32,951 bases of DNA from Clostridia bacterium (GCA_017531765.1 JAFXKJ010000121.1:1-32951), one strand, 5' to 3'. Shown: positions 17,191-25,423, counted from the first letter of the stretch. Numbers and translations: made by a program. The notes: generated from the letters alone by a model not told the origin.

Positions 17191-18432
17191 TCACTTATTC
17201 ATACACGTGCGACGGTAAAGATCTCTGTAATACTCATTAAATACAGCACAGCCCGACACCTGATGTGCTCTCATAAGAAGAGTACACTTAGAGCAGGCAA
17301 GACAGCATTTTTTAGCGTTGAACTCACCCTTGAGACTGTCGCGGTAAAACATGGGGTATGCAAGGCTTACACGTCCGTAGCCTACAACGTCGCATATTCC
17401 CTCTCTGAGCATTCTCTCCGACTGAGAGATAAGATCGTCTCTATAGTATGAGACTCCCGAGCCGATTACGGTAAGCGAAGGAAATTTTTCCTTAATGTGT
17501 CGCTGTATAATCTCAAAACGTGCAAGACCTTCATCAGCACTCTCAGGCGGAACATATCCACCTTGCCTGTAGGGGCGGTTTACATGAGGATTGTAATAGG
17601 GATTGCCGACGGTAACATTCAGAATTGATATACCCTCGTCACAAAGGATCTCTATAAGTCTGTCAGGCTCGGTAAAATCAAGTCTTCCCTCTTCGTCTGT
17701 TCCGAATCCGTAAGGTTTAGGAATCATATCGGACACACTGAGACGGGTAGTTAAGAGATAATCATCACCGATGACCTCTTTAACCTCGCGAATGCTGTCG
17801 ATATACAGCTTGGTACGGTTTTCGAAGCTGCCTCCGTATTTGCCCTCGCGGGTAAATCCCGAAAGGAGCTCCTGAAAGAGATAACCGTGGCAAGACTTAA
17901 CGTCAACACCGTCAAAGCCGGCTTCGATTGCAAGGCGCGCAGATTCAGCATATTTTATTGGGAGAGTGTCGAGATATTCATCTGTAACGATAGCATCATC
18001 GCTTACGGGACGACGTTCCTCGTAAACGGGATTTCTGTAGACTATCATAGGTTCGATGCTCTGGCGACCTGAATGAGTAAGCTGAAGAATGAACACGGGA
18101 GAAATATTCATTTCTTTCTCAGCGATAGCTCTCATATCTGAAAGAAGCTCCTTGAACTTCGGTAAATTATCCGCGGTAAGCATCATTTGTCTCGGATTTG
18201 TACGACCTTCGGGGCAAACCGCATTAGCCTCAAACCATACAAGTCCTGCACCGCTTTTAGCCGCTTTTATATATTTTTCAATGGTAAGTTCACTTGGTGA
18301 GCCGTCTTCATGACAGTCACACCCTTCCATGGGTTGAAAGCATACTCTGTTTTGAAATTTAACCTTTCCCTTTACAAAGGGGGTCGCAAGAGGTTGAAGA
18401 GGTGCGAATTTTTCAGTTTCAGATATAATCAT
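17191..18432 (-). CDS. Old Yellow Enzyme-type NADH:flavin oxidoreductase with Fe-S cysteine motif
   Basis: The FMN barrel of the NADH:flavin oxidoreductase/2,4-dienoyl-CoA reductase family spans about residues 10-370, with QLTHSGRQ near 121, FDGVDVKSCHGYLFQELLSG near 190 and GKYGGSFENR near 215. The usual H-x2-H-G-Y-L ligand-binding pair appears as K-x2-H-G-Y-L, so the first histidine is lysine. The C-terminus has C-C-x2-C-x2-C-x11-C (from about residue 375), the 4Fe-4S site of this family. The second flavin/NAD domain found in BaiCD, BaiH or FadH is absent, and 413 residues is short for those. It may get electrons from a partner, perhaps the flavoprotein downstream. AAGGAG precedes the ATG. 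Confidence 0.88.
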   Translation of the reverse strand: MIISETEKFAPLQPLATPFVKGKVKFQNRVCFQPMEGCDCHEDGSPSELTIEKYIKAAKSGAGLVWFEANAVCPEGRTNPRQMMLTADNLPKFKELLSDMRAIAEKEMNISPVFILQLTHSGRQSIEPMIVYRNPVYEERRPVSDDAIVTDEYLDTLPIKYAESARLAIEAGFDGVDVKSCHGYLFQELLSGFTREGKYGGSFENRTKLYIDSIREVKEVIGDDYLLTTRLSVSDMIPKPYGFGTDEEGRLDFTEPDRLIEILCDEGISILNVTVGNPYYNPHVNRPYRQGGYVPPESADEGLARFEIIQRHIKEKFPSLTVIGSGVSYYRDDLISQSERMLREGICDVVGYGRVSLAYPMFYRDSLKGEFNAKKCCLACSKCTLLMRAHQVSGCAVFNEYYRDLYRRTCMNK

Positions 18433-18467
18433 TTATACAGATCTCCTTGGGAATTTTACTTAATTAC

Positions 18468-18496
18468 ATTATAATACACTACTCCGTTTTTGAAAA
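18468..18496 (-). promoter_or_regulatory. Promoter of the oxidoreductase operon
   Basis: On the minus strand TTTTCA (18491-18496) and a perfect TATAAT (18468-18473) are 17 bases apart, about 36 bp before the start of the flavin oxidoreductase. It diverges from the regulator promoter at 18592-18621. Confidence 0.55.
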
Positions 18497-18591
18497 GAGG
18501 GTTTTCGGTTTTTATGTATTTTTTAGGCGATATTTATTCATATTCTGCGGTAAAGAAGTAACTTTTACATAAAACAAATTATGTCCTCGGT

Positions 18592-18621
18592 ATTGAAAAT
18601 TCAGTTTCAGTGTGATAGAAT
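18592..18621 (+). promoter_or_regulatory. Promoter of regulatory cassette 1
   Basis: TTGAAA (18592-18597) and TAGAAT (18616-18621) are 18 bases apart, with TGTGA immediately before the -10 box. The ATG of the first response regulator follows 44 bp downstream. No copy of the exporter operator repeats was found upstream, so autoregulation is not supported. Confidence 0.55.
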
Positions 18622-18664
18622 GTTAAAAAATGTGCTAAACGAATAATGACGAAAGGAGCGCGGT

Positions 18665-19363
18665 ATGTATTTGAAAGCAGTAATATGTGACGACGACGCG
18701 TGTATGCGGGAATTTTTGAACTCCGCGGTAAAAGAGTGGGCGGCAGGCTCCGGTTACGCGGTCACGGTCAGCAGTTTTCCCTCTGCCGAGGCTTTCCTTT
18801 TTGAGTTCAGCGAAAACAAAAGTTACGATGTACTTCTCCTTGATATTGAAATGCCGGGAATGAACGGTCTGGAGCTTGCACGTAAATTGCGGGCTGAAAA
18901 CGCTATGCTGCAGATAATCTTTGTCACGGGGTATTCCGATTACATTTCCGAGGGGTACGACGTTTCTGCACTTCACTATCTTATGAAGCCCGTTTCACGT
19001 GAAAAGCTGTTTAGTGTGCTAAGCCGTGCGGCGAAGCTTTATGAAAAGAATTCAAAGAGACTCCTTCTTGAATGTGCGGACGGCGTATTTCGCGTGAGCC
19101 TTCCCGAAATCAGATTCATTGAGGTCGCGGGAAATTACGTGACCGTTCACGCCGACAGAGACCATACGGTAAAGAGCACATTAGGTGCCATTGAAAAACA
19201 GCTTGACGAATCCTTTTACAAAACGGGAAGGTCATTTATCGTAAACCTTGATAAGATCAGGCAGGTAACAAAAAAAGAAGCTATTCTCACAAGCGGAGAC
19301 ACAGTGCCGCTGTCACGTGGAGTGTACGAAAAGCTTATTAGTGAGATAATTGGGAGAAAGTGA
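18665..19363 (+). CDS. LytTR-family response regulator (cassette 1)
   Basis: A REC domain (residues 1-120) has the acidic pocket D9-D11, phospho-acceptor D60 in LLLDIEMPGMNG and K108 in YLMKP. A complete LytTR DNA-binding domain follows (about 132-232: IRFIEVAGNYVTVHA, SFIVNLDKI, VPLSRG). This is the AgrA/VirR type that binds pairs of 9-bp direct repeats. AAAGGAG lies 7 bases before the ATG. The kinase gene follows after 9 bp. It is the natural candidate to bind the repeats at 20034-20063. Because the second copy of this regulator is interrupted, it may also act on 25359-25388. Confidence 0.93.
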   Translation: MYLKAVICDDDACMREFLNSAVKEWAAGSGYAVTVSSFPSAEAFLFEFSENKSYDVLLLDIEMPGMNGLELARKLRAENAMLQIIFVTGYSDYISEGYDVSALHYLMKPVSREKLFSVLSRAAKLYEKNSKRLLLECADGVFRVSLPEIRFIEVAGNYVTVHADRDHTVKSTLGAIEKQLDESFYKTGRSFIVNLDKIRQVTKKEAILTSGDTVPLSRGVYEKLISEIIGRK

Positions 19364-19372
19364 GGTGGAGAC

Positions 19373-20029
19373 GTGTCAATTTTATCGTTCTTTATAGACA
19401 GGCGGATAGAAAAGTATCAGAAAGAACTGATACATACACATTACGAAGAGGTCGAGAATATGTACCGTAACATGAGAGCGTGGAGGCACGATCTCAGAAA
19501 TCACCTGCAGGTGGTGAAAACCTACGTTGACAGCGGAAATATTGAAGCAGTGGGCGAATATCTTCAAAAGCTTGAAGTTGACCTTACTACCGTCGATACC
19601 GTTATAAAAACGGGAAATATGATGACGGATGCCATACTTAACAGTAAGATATCCCTTGCGAGAAGCAAGAATATCCCCGTCACCGCAGATGCGAATATCC
19701 CCGTGAAGCTTAATCTTTCGGAGATCGACCTGTGCGTTATAATCGGAAATCTCTTTGACAACGCCATCGAAGCAAGCCTGAGCCTTCCCGAAAGCGAGAG
19801 AATGATACGAGTCTACATGGATATGAAGGGTACTCAGCTTTATATTTCATTTACAAATCTTACTGCAACAAAGAAGCAATCCGCCTTTACTACTTCAAAG
19901 GGAGAGGGTCACGGCTTTGGACTTATGCGGATAGACCATACAGTTGAAAAGCTTCACGGTTACGTCCGTCGCGGAAGCGAAGACGGGGCGTTTACGACCG
20001 AGATACTTTTACCGCAAGCGGAAGTTTAA
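19373..20029 (+). CDS. Sensorless GHKL histidine kinase (cassette 1)
   Basis: An AgrC-like kinase core of 218 residues. The phospho-acceptor histidine is H39 in RHDLRNHLQ, the N-box is IIGNLFDNAIEASL near 123, and the ATP-lid glycines are GHGFGL near 180. Only about 35 residues precede the H-box, and they are hydrophilic and helical. There is no membrane helix and no sensor domain, unlike AgrC or VirS kinases with five to seven helices. It should be soluble and must get its input from another protein, plausibly the adjacent exporters. The start is GTG at 19373 with GAGGTGGAG just upstream. It pairs with the preceding regulator. Confidence 0.9.
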   Translation: MSILSFFIDRRIEKYQKELIHTHYEEVENMYRNMRAWRHDLRNHLQVVKTYVDSGNIEAVGEYLQKLEVDLTTVDTVIKTGNMMTDAILNSKISLARSKNIPVTADANIPVKLNLSEIDLCVIIGNLFDNAIEASLSLPESERMIRVYMDMKGTQLYISFTNLTATKKQSAFTTSKGEGHGFGLMRIDHTVEKLHGYVRRGSEDGAFTTEILLPQAEV

Positions 20030-20033
20030 TACA

Positions 20034-20098
20034 TTTCGTCACCCGAAATCGACGTTTCGTCCCCGAAATTACATTTTCGGGGATATTTCATTTATAAT
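20034..20098 (+). promoter_or_regulatory. LytTR-type direct-repeat operator and promoter of exporter pair 1
   Basis: Two 9-bp direct repeats, TTTCGTCAC (20034-20042) and TTTCGTCCC (20055-20063), are separated by 12 bp, a 21-bp period as for AgrA/VirR-type sites. TATAAT lies at 20093-20098, 59 bp after the first repeat starts, and the region at -35 is poor (TACATT), which suits an activator-dependent promoter. A TCCCCGAAA/TTTCGGGGA hairpin (20060-20083) overlaps the second repeat. The ATG is at 20131. Confidence 0.75.
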
Positions 20099-20130
20099 TG
20101 AGGCGTAAACCAAAGAAAGGCGTGGTCAAA

Positions 20131-21978
20131 ATGAAAAAAGAAAAAGTGAAAAAAGAAAAAAAGCCAAAGGAAAAGCCGAAGTATAGTGTTTTATCGAATA
20201 CTGTGTGGATGTGCGGCAAAGCGTGGCACAAATGCAAAAGTGTTCTCGGAATACTGATCCTTCTAATTGTAGCAAGGTGTGCTCTCCACCTTATCGGTAT
20301 ATTCATGACGCCGTCGATCCTTGCCGTTCTCGAAAACGGCTCGTCTCTCACCGCAGTGCTGACAACGGTGCTTGCATTCCTTCTCGGCTCGCTGGTACTT
20401 GAATGTATTGTCACGTACCTCAATGAAAACGCCATGTACGGTAAGATCGAGGTAAGAATGTCCATCGTTGGTGACGTAAACCGCAAAGCCATGACTACAT
20501 CTCACATCAACACCGTTATCACAAAGAAAAATGAGATAATTAATCAGGCGTTTAATAATTGCGGAGGAAACAACGGCCCCTCGGAAGCCATCTGGGGTAC
20601 ACTTCGCGAAACCGCAGGACATACTATTGCGTTTATTATCTTCCTTGCGATGCTCTCCTACGTAAACCCCATACTTATGGCTGTGTCTGCCGTGACCTGT
20701 CTTATCGAGTTTTTTATGAACCACCATCTTAATAACTGGTGGTACGAAAACCGCAAGGAAAACGAGCGATATTCCCGACATCTCGGTTACGTTACCTTCG
20801 TAGGACGCGAGGTAGAATATGCAAAGGATATACGTCTTTTCGGCATGAAGCGCTGGCTTGACGATATCTACACCGCCAATATGCTCCTTCGCCGTCGTTT
20901 TCAGCTTCGCGGTGAAGTGAACGGTCTGAAGGGGGATTTTCTTCGCATAGCGCTGGCACTTCTCAGAAACGGTGCGGCTTACGGACTGCTCATAATGCAG
21001 ACCTTGAACGAAGGGCTTACGGCATCGGAGTTTCTCCTTTACTTCACGGTCATCGGTGAGTTCACGGGTATGCTTTCCACCATATTCGGTGATTTTTCGG
21101 GACTCCACCGTCAGTCTATCGAGTTATCTAAGCTTCGCGAGATGCTTGAGATGGATGAGCCCTATAAGTTTGAGAACGGCGAGGCGCTTCCCGTCGATAA
21201 AAACGGCAAATACACCTTTACCTTTGATAACGTCAGCTTCCGTTACCCCGGTGCCGAAAGCGACACTATCAAAAACTTGAATCTCACAGTAAACGCAGGA
21301 GAAAAGCTTGCCATCGTAGGTCTCAACGGTGCGGGTAAAACGACCCTTGTGAAGCTGATGTGCGGACTTTTCGACCCCACAGAGGGACGAGTGCTCATAA
21401 ACGGCGAGGACCTCAGAAAATACAACCGCCGTGATATATACCGTCATTTCAGCGCGGTCTTTCAGAGCTTTTCAATTTTAAGTGTGACACTGGAAGAAAA
21501 CGTAACGCTCCTTGAAGAAGGCATCGACTATGACAAGCTTGATGACGTTATCGAAAAAGCGGGACTTACGGATAAGGTTAAGTCTCTTGAGCACGGCTAC
21601 AAGACACAGATAGGCAGAGACGTGTATGAGGACGGTGTTCTTCTCTCGGGAGGAGAAACACAGAGGCTTATGCTTGCGCGCGCTCTTTACAAGGATGCTC
21701 CTGTTATGCTTCTTGATGAGCCTACAGCCGCCCTTGACCCCATCGCGGAAAGCGACTTATATAATAAATACAGCGAAATGACGTCGGGACGGACAAGCGT
21801 ATATATCAGCCACCGTCTTGCTTCAACCCGTTTCTGCGACCGTATTATTTACCTTGAGGACGGACGCATAGCAGAGGAAGGCTCACACGCCGAGCTTATG
21901 GCGGCAGGCGGAAAGTACAGAGAGCTTTTCGATATTCAAAGCAAATACTATAAGGAGGACGTAAAAGATGGAGACTAA
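20131..21978 (+). CDS. ABC exporter half-transporter, ATP-binding and permease (cassette 1, first)
   Basis: A type IV ABC exporter with fused domains. A Lys-rich N-terminus is followed by about six membrane helices (residues 30-320) and an ATPase with Walker A GLNGAGKTT (about 397), Q-loop FQSFS, signature LSGGE, Walker B VMLLDEPT and H-loop ISHRL. All catalytic positions are intact. ATG at 20131 is chosen because it follows AAAGG and the promoter. A longer frame from 20098 would begin at the -10 box. It overlaps the next exporter by 11 bp, so the two very likely form a heterodimer. The cargo is unknown, and no peptidase (C39) domain is present. Confidence 0.93.
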   Translation: MKKEKVKKEKKPKEKPKYSVLSNTVWMCGKAWHKCKSVLGILILLIVARCALHLIGIFMTPSILAVLENGSSLTAVLTTVLAFLLGSLVLECIVTYLNENAMYGKIEVRMSIVGDVNRKAMTTSHINTVITKKNEIINQAFNNCGGNNGPSEAIWGTLRETAGHTIAFIIFLAMLSYVNPILMAVSAVTCLIEFFMNHHLNNWWYENRKENERYSRHLGYVTFVGREVEYAKDIRLFGMKRWLDDIYTANMLLRRRFQLRGEVNGLKGDFLRIALALLRNGAAYGLLIMQTLNEGLTASEFLLYFTVIGEFTGMLSTIFGDFSGLHRQSIELSKLREMLEMDEPYKFENGEALPVDKNGKYTFTFDNVSFRYPGAESDTIKNLNLTVNAGEKLAIVGLNGAGKTTLVKLMCGLFDPTEGRVLINGEDLRKYNRRDIYRHFSAVFQSFSILSVTLEENVTLLEEGIDYDKLDDVIEKAGLTDKVKSLEHGYKTQIGRDVYEDGVLLSGGETQRLMLARALYKDAPVMLLDEPTAALDPIAESDLYNKYSEMTSGRTSVYISHRLASTRFCDRIIYLEDGRIAEEGSHAELMAAGGKYRELFDIQSKYYKEDVKDGD

Positions 21979-23836
21979 AAAAGAAAAAATGACTCTGAAG
22001 CGCTCGGTCAAGCTGAGCTTCGGAGCTTTGAAGTTCATCTGGCGGAAATATCCCATGATGGTGATAACGAAGCTCGTGCAGAGTGTATTTCATTCGTTGA
22101 CGCCTTACGTTAATATCTATCTTTCCGCGCTCCTTATCGGTGAGCTTGCAGGTGGCAGAAGCATTAAACGTCTCTTGACGATCGCGGGAATAATAGTAGC
22201 CTCCGAGGTGCTTATTTCTCTTGTAAGTAAAGCCATTGATATGTGGAAAAACTATCACACGACGGACATCTGGGAGCAGTATCAAAGAATGTACGCCGAG
22301 AAGTTCCTCGAGATGGACTACGTTGACGTTGACAGCGCCGAGCTTCAAGGCTTGTGGTCCCATATCAGACAGATACGCAACTGGCAGGGTGAGCCGTTGA
22401 TGAGGGTTAACGATACGGTGAGCGACATCATTTCATCATTCACAGGTATATTCGGTGCCGTTGCCTTGACCGTCGGACTTTTCATAAGCAAGACTTCAAA
22501 GGGAAGCCTTATAGGAACGTACCTCGACAGCCCCATATTTATCGTCGCTTTAATTACAGTAATGCTTGTTTCCACCGTTCTGCCACCCATTCTTGATACT
22601 AAAGCACAAACTTACCGTTCAAGATATGCTGAAGAAGCAAAGTTCGGCAACAGATATTTTATGTTTTACTTCCACGGTTCCAAGCTTGAACGCGCAGTTG
22701 ACATCAGAATGTACGAGCAGGAGAATATCATTAGTTCTGTAGCTGACAAGATTCCGTCATTCACCACAACGTCGCAAATGGCTAAGTGGTCGAGAGGCCC
22801 CAAGGGACTTTTACACGTTGCGGCAAGTGCGGTTTCGGGAATATTCACGGTGCTGGTTTATCTTTTCGTTTGTCTCAAAGCCTATGCGGGCGCTTTCGGT
22901 ATCGGTCAGGTAACACAGTACATCAGCGCAGTATCTTCCCTTTCCGGCTCGGTAAAGAGACTCGTCGGAGCTGTGGGAAGCATGAAGGTAAACGCGGAGT
23001 TTATTGAGCCCTGCTTTAAGTTCCTTGATCTGCCGAACAATATGTATCAAGGCTCACTGACCGTTGAAAAGAGACGGGACAGAAAGTACGAGATCGAATT
23101 CCGCAACGTCTCCTTCAGGTATCCGGGCACTGAGACCTACGCACTTCGCCACGTAAATATGAAGTTCACGGTCGGCGAGCGCCTTGCGGTAGTGGGCATG
23201 AACGGCTCAGGTAAGACGACATTTATTAAACTGCTCTGCCGCCTCTATGACCCGACCGAGGGTGAGATACTCTTAAACGGCATAAACATCCGCAAGTACG
23301 ATTACGCGGAATATATGAATATATTCTCCGTTGTGTTCCAGGACTTCAAGCTCTTTGCCTTCAGTCTCGGTCAGAACGTGGCAACGAACGTTGAGTACGA
23401 CAGCGAAAGAGTTACCGCTTGTCTTAAAGAGGCAGGATTCGGGGAGAGGCTTGAGACTATGCCAAACGGGCTTGACACGGCACTTTATAAGCATTTTGAG
23501 GAGGACGGAGTTGACGTGTCGGGCGGTGAAGCGCAGAAGATCGCCTTGGCACGCGCCCTTTACAAGGATTCACCGTTCATTATCCTCGACGAGCCTACAG
23601 CGGCGCTCGACCCAATTGCGGAATATGAGATATATTCAAAGTTCAACGATATTGTAGGCGACAAGACCGCCATCTACATTAGCCACCGCCTCTCAAGCTG
23701 TCGATTCTGTAATAGGATCGCCGTGTTCGATAGCGGCTCGGTAGTGCAGACAGGCTCACACGACGAACTGCTCGCTGACGAGAACGGAAAATACCACGAG
23801 CTGTGGCACGCTCAGGCGCAGTATTATAATAATTAA
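21968..23836 (+). CDS. ABC exporter half-transporter (cassette 1, second)
   Basis: 622 residues: a membrane domain at about 20-330, a linker ending FLDLPNNMY near 352, and an ATPase with Walker A GMNGSGKTT (about 410), Q-loop FQDFK, signature VSGGE, Walker B FIILDEPT and H-loop ISHRL. The catalytic set looks complete. AAGGAGGAC precedes the ATG, which lies within the last codons of the upstream exporter. The C-terminal coding sequence shares 52 identical bases (23732-23783) with the matching gene of cassette 2 (29009-29060), far more than the surrounding sequence. It is the partner of the preceding half-transporter. Confidence 0.93.
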   Translation: METKKEKMTLKRSVKLSFGALKFIWRKYPMMVITKLVQSVFHSLTPYVNIYLSALLIGELAGGRSIKRLLTIAGIIVASEVLISLVSKAIDMWKNYHTTDIWEQYQRMYAEKFLEMDYVDVDSAELQGLWSHIRQIRNWQGEPLMRVNDTVSDIISSFTGIFGAVALTVGLFISKTSKGSLIGTYLDSPIFIVALITVMLVSTVLPPILDTKAQTYRSRYAEEAKFGNRYFMFYFHGSKLERAVDIRMYEQENIISSVADKIPSFTTTSQMAKWSRGPKGLLHVAASAVSGIFTVLVYLFVCLKAYAGAFGIGQVTQYISAVSSLSGSVKRLVGAVGSMKVNAEFIEPCFKFLDLPNNMYQGSLTVEKRRDRKYEIEFRNVSFRYPGTETYALRHVNMKFTVGERLAVVGMNGSGKTTFIKLLCRLYDPTEGEILLNGINIRKYDYAEYMNIFSVVFQDFKLFAFSLGQNVATNVEYDSERVTACLKEAGFGERLETMPNGLDTALYKHFEEDGVDVSGGEAQKIALARALYKDSPFIILDEPTAALDPIAEYEIYSKFNDIVGDKTAIYISHRLSSCRFCNRIAVFDSGSVVQTGSHDELLADENGKYHELWHAQAQYYNN

Positions 23837-23853
23837 ACAGTATTCTATTATGT

Positions 23854-23890
23854 ACAGAAAAGCCGTGTCTTAGAGAAACGGCTTTTCTGT
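23854..23890 (+). terminator. Hairpin terminator of cassette 1
   Basis: ACAGAAAAGCCGT (23854-23866) pairs perfectly with 23878-23890 around an 11-nt loop, 17 bp past the exporter stop. The T-rich 3' arm (CTTTTCTGT) acts as the tail, since no further T run follows. Its end abuts the promoter of cassette 2. Confidence 0.7.
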
Positions 23891-23918
23891 TACAACAAGA
23901 CGCGTTTTATGGTATAAT
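23889..23918 (+). promoter_or_regulatory. Promoter of regulatory cassette 2
   Basis: A perfect extended -10 box, TGG then TATAAT (23913-23918), has a moderate -35 (GTTACA, 23889-23894) 18 bases upstream. The ATG at 23955 is 36 bp downstream and AAAGGAG precedes it. Confidence 0.6.
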
Positions 23919-23954
23919 GAAAGACACCGTGTGAATTTTTGAAAGGAGCAAATA

Positions 23955-24650
23955 ATGAATATTGCTATAGTTGATGATGATAAAAATCAGCGTGATCATT
24001 TAACTTATAAGGTCAAGCTATGGGCACGAGACAGAGGACAGACCTGCGCTGTTACAGAGTTCTCATCTGCAGAAGCATTTACATTTGAATTTGCCGAAAA
24101 CAATGATATTGATATTTTGCTCCTTGATATTGAAATGCCGGGAATGAACGGTGTAGAGCTTGCCCGTAAGCTGAGAGCTGACGGTGAGGAACTACAGATC
24201 ATTTTCATTACAGGATATTACGATTTTATATCCGACGGTTATGACGTATCAGCACTGCATTATCTAATGAAACCTGTTGCTGATTCTAAACTGTTTGAAG
24301 TGCTTGACAGGGCACTTGATAGATGTGAACGTTCTGTCAAAAGGATCAAGGTCAGCTTTGACCGTGAAACAAAGCTTATTCCCGTATCTGACATTATGTA
24401 CCTTGAGGCGTAAAAACAGTACGTTATCATTCACAGTAAAGACGCCACGTATAGAATGAAATGCTCGCTTTCGGAAATCGAGTCACAGCTTGATGAGTAT
24501 TTCAAGAAATGTCAGCGCTCCTTTATCGTTAACCTTTCGTACGTGACGAGGATCAAAAACGATTCTGTTACGCTGAAAAACGGCGAGTCAGTACCGATAA
24601 GCCGCGGCATGGCAAATGTCATAAAAGATGAGATAATACGGTTGTTTTAA
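23955..24650 (+). pseudogene. LytTR-family response regulator (cassette 2), interrupted by an in-frame TAA
   Basis: The REC domain is complete (D7-D9, D58 in LLLDIEMPGMNG, YLMKP). The frame stops at codon 153 (TAA, 24411-24413) right after YLEA and then continues unbroken in the same frame as KQYVIIHS to VPISRGMANVIKDEIIRLF at 24650. It aligns residue for residue with regulator 1 (FIEV-A-GNYVTVH), so one codon became a stop, for example CAA to TAA. The product would be a receiver lacking its LytTR domain. ATG 24456 could restart, but it has no ribosome-binding site and would miss the first strands of the domain. It could be a true nonsense mutation, readthrough or a sequence error. Confidence 0.85.
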
Positions 24651-24675
24651 GCTATGGATTTATGAAAGGTAAAAC

Positions 24676-25338
24676 GTGTTTATGTTATTTGATAAATGGA
24701 TCAACAAGCGGATCGAGGCGTATCAAAGTGACCTTATGGAAAAATACTGTGATGAAGTACAGTCCATGTATACAAAGATGCGTGGATGGCGTCACGATTA
24801 CCACAACCACATTCAGGCTCTTCAGGCAAGCATGGCAATGGGACGTTATGATGAGGTCGTGTCATACCTGAACGAGCTGAACTCTGACCTTGCAAACGTT
24901 GATACTACGGTGAAAACGGGCAGAATCATGGTGGATGCCATACTCAACGGTAAGATGAACATTGCCGCACAGAACAATATTCCCGTAAATGCCAAGGCAA
25001 CTATACCCGCTGATGCAAGAGTGTCTGATGTTGACCTTTGTATTATAATAGGTAACTTACTTGACAATGCTATAGAGGAAAACAAGAAGCTCCCGCGTGA
25101 AGACAGATTCATCAGAGTTTACGTTGCCCTTAAAAACACACAGCTTTACCTGTCGTTTACAAATGCGGCAGGAAAAAGAAAAGAGCGCAGGGGCACATTG
25201 TTCAGCTCTACAAAGGATTCGTCACACGGATTCGGACTTGCAAGGGTACGTAGTACCGTTGAAAAATATGACGGTATGTTTTCAGCCGACAGCGAGGACG
25301 GCGGCTTTACCGCAGAAATTTTGATACCTCTGACCTGA
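24676..25338 (+). CDS. Sensorless GHKL histidine kinase (cassette 2)
   Basis: A close paralogue of the cassette 1 kinase: H-box RHDYHNHIQ (H40), N-box IIGNLLDNAIEE near 124 and GHGFGL-equivalent SHGFGL near 188. Again there is no membrane or sensor domain, only a short helical N-terminus (KRIEAYQ, matching RRIEKYQ in copy 1). The start is GTG at 24676 by alignment with copy 1. ATG at 24682 is possible and would shorten it by two residues. GAAAGG lies upstream. Its own regulator is interrupted, so its phosphoryl group may go to the truncated receiver or to regulator 1. Confidence 0.9.
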   Translation: MFMLFDKWINKRIEAYQSDLMEKYCDEVQSMYTKMRGWRHDYHNHIQALQASMAMGRYDEVVSYLNELNSDLANVDTTVKTGRIMVDAILNGKMNIAAQNNIPVNAKATIPADARVSDVDLCIIIGNLLDNAIEENKKLPREDRFIRVYVALKNTQLYLSFTNAAGKRKERRGTLFSSTKDSSHGFGLARVRSTVEKYDGMFSADSEDGGFTAEILIPLT

Positions 25339-25354
25339 CGATAATAATCAAGGA

Positions 25355-25405
25355 CGCATTTCGTTCACCCAAAACAACGTTTGGTTCACGAAATGCGCCT
25401 TTTTT
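25355..25405 (+). terminator. Terminator of the cassette 2 kinase that contains the operator repeats
   Basis: CGCATTTCGT (25355-25364) pairs with ACGAAATGCG (25388-25397), and a further CAAA/TTTG forms inside. CC then TTTTTT follows at 25398-25405. It begins 17 bp after the kinase stop. The stem arms contain most of the two LytTR-type repeats. Confidence 0.75.
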
Positions 25406-25423
25406 CGCGCAGTGTGATATAAT
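25359..25423 (+). promoter_or_regulatory. LytTR-type direct-repeat operator and promoter of exporter pair 2
   Basis: TTTCGTTCA (25359-25367) and TTTGGTTCA (25380-25388) are 9-bp repeats separated by 12 bp. TATAAT lies at 25418-25423, with TGA before it, exactly 59 bp from the first repeat as in cassette 1. The wider element TTTCGTTCACCC matches cassette 1 apart from one inserted base. The ATG is at 25453. Confidence 0.75.

Noticed and set aside
18487..18591. A LytTR operator upstream of the first regulator
   Set aside because: At the equivalent distance before the -10 box no pair of 9-bp repeats resembling TTTCGTYCA was found.
20263..21108. A 281-codon minus-strand open frame opposite the first exporter
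   Set aside because: No domain, no start signal, and it is antisense to a well-supported ABC membrane domain.
23837..23954. A small peptide cargo gene between the cassettes
   Set aside because: The 118 bp are filled by a hairpin terminator and a promoter; no open frame with a ribosome-binding site is present.
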